From AC-43 sp963728855 (lineage in GTDB: Bacteria; Actinomycetota; Actinomycetes; Mycobacteriales; Micromonosporaceae): a stretch of DNA of 64,000 nucleotides. Position 1 is the first letter of the stretch. Each line of letters starts with the position of its first letter. A model generated the notes under the pieces. It saw nothing but the letters and a program-made list of their open reading frames with translations. It searched no databases and was not told the origin of the DNA. The position numbers and the translations under genes are program-made. Positions 63,474 through 64,000 of the stretch are shown here, piece by piece. The stretch is from NCBI GenBank assembly GCA_963728855.1, contig CAVSLN010000010.1, forward strand, positions 124,001-188,000, given 5' to 3'.

Positions 63474-64000
63474 ATGCGATCCCCAATCGACACACCTTCA
63501 AGTCCGGCCCGTTGGCTCACCGCGCTCGCCGCCTCCCTGATCCTCCTGGCACTGATCCTCGTCGGAGGCACCAGCGCCAAGGCGTTCTGGTCCCCCGCTT
63601 CCGGCGCCCAGGCAGCCAGCGTCAGCCGCGGCGAGCACCAGTTTCTAATGAGGCTCTCGCACCACGCGGTGATCGACCGTCGCCGCGGCCACTACCGGCC
63701 GCGCCCGAAGCCGCAGCCGAAGCCGGCCCCGACCCCGAAGCCCACTCCGACCCCGGCTCCGGGCCCCACCCCGCCTCCGGTCAAGCAGGAAAACCCGACT
63801 CCTCCGATGGCGCCGGCTCCCGAAACACCGGCTCCTGAAACTCCCACCCCGCCGGCACCTGAAACCCCGACGCCGCCGGCACCTGAAACCCCGACGCCGC
63901 CGGCACCTGAAACCCCGACGCCGCCGGCACCCGAAACTCCGACGCCCCCGGCCCTCACTCCCCCGACGCCGCCGATCCTTGACGCCGGGTTCGAGAACGG
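63474..64000 (+). CDS. Secreted proline-rich repeat protein, 3' end outside window
   Basis: About 175 residues visible from ATG at 63474. A signal peptide (ALAASLILLALILVGGTSA), a basic stretch (RRRGHYRPRPKPQPKP), then a Pro-rich region of PAPETPTPP units repeated about five times, encoded by a 24-bp DNA repeat (63829-63945). The window ends in ILDAGFENG, which looks like the start of a carbohydrate-binding jelly-roll domain. The repeats are probably an extended wall-spanning linker. Confidence 0.75.
   Translation, partial: MRSPIDTPSSPARWLTALAASLILLALILVGGTSAKAFWSPASGAQAASVSRGEHQFLMRLSHHAVIDRRRGHYRPRPKPQPKPAPTPKPTPTPAPGPTPPPVKQENPTPPMAPAPETPAPETPTPPAPETPTPPAPETPTPPAPETPTPPAPETPTPPALTPPTPPILDAGFEN

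Noticed and set aside
63829..63945. CRISPR array
   Set aside because: The repeats are contiguous, in frame and encode PAPETPTPP units; there are no spacers and no cas genes.

Overview
The window is chromosomal DNA of a very GC-rich, probably Gram-positive actinobacterium. Several lines point to the class Thermoleophilia (Solirubrobacterales-like): exported proteins with serial 'KNSV..IKKNAV..AKVKNGSL' motifs (28382-29014; shorter form at 5192-5710), an F420 biosynthesis set, an ethylmalonyl-CoA pathway pair (Ccr and Ecm), and many lineage-type secreted proteins. The species was not identified.

Region 1 (1-14.65 kb) is accessory. It ends at an intact tRNA-Pro(GGG) on the minus strand (14571-14644). 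To its left, in the same orientation, lie repeated copies of the tRNA 3' half (about 2932, 5868, 6038, 7909, 8534, 11718). Several are followed by a conserved arm with GGTACC-type repeats. Between them sit small gene groups: a DUF4232 protein, a decayed response regulator plus a PsiE-like protein, a cupin, a Rieske protein plus a metal P-type ATPase, and a histidine kinase/response regulator pair. There is no integrase. This is the layout expected from repeated integration at one tRNA gene, and it is the most interesting structure here. A second, simpler case is a 54-nt copy of the tRNA-Leu(TAG) 3' half at 28123, facing the intact gene at 30347.

Region 2 (14.7-32 kb) mixes tRNA genes (Gly-TCC, a Trp-CCA with a poor D-arm, Leu-TAG, Leu-CAA) with two nuclease genes directly beside tRNAs (an HNH protein preceded by a LexA-like box, and a LAGLIDADG protein). 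It also holds a PQQ-type lipoprotein, an acyl-CoA carboxylase subunit, an ABC exporter, a zinc alcohol dehydrogenase, an NRAMP and a ZIP metal transporter, two large secreted proteins and a MerR regulator with a clear operator.

Region 3 (32-64 kb) is metabolic core. It holds a metallo-beta-lactamase-fold hydrolase with acetoacetyl-CoA synthetase, an ABC exporter, a carboxylase subunit with an HMG-CoA-lyase-like enzyme (branched-chain or leucine catabolism), a thioesterase and an SDR. F420 synthesis follows: npdG, cofD, cofC, cofE and the fused fbiC. Then come an aquaporin, a solute-binding lipoprotein, an MntR/NRAMP manganese module, a GcvT/YgfZ protein, rmuC, ccr, clpS and ecm. The last genes are an exopolysaccharide sugar transferase and a proline-rich secreted protein cut by the window end.

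Data quality: from about 16.5 kb onward most long genes carry frame breaks. In most of those traced by eye, adding back one CG/GC unit at a short (CG)n tract restores the conserved protein. I read these as consensus-sequence errors and annotate the genes as single CDSs, except where several different lesions suggest real decay.
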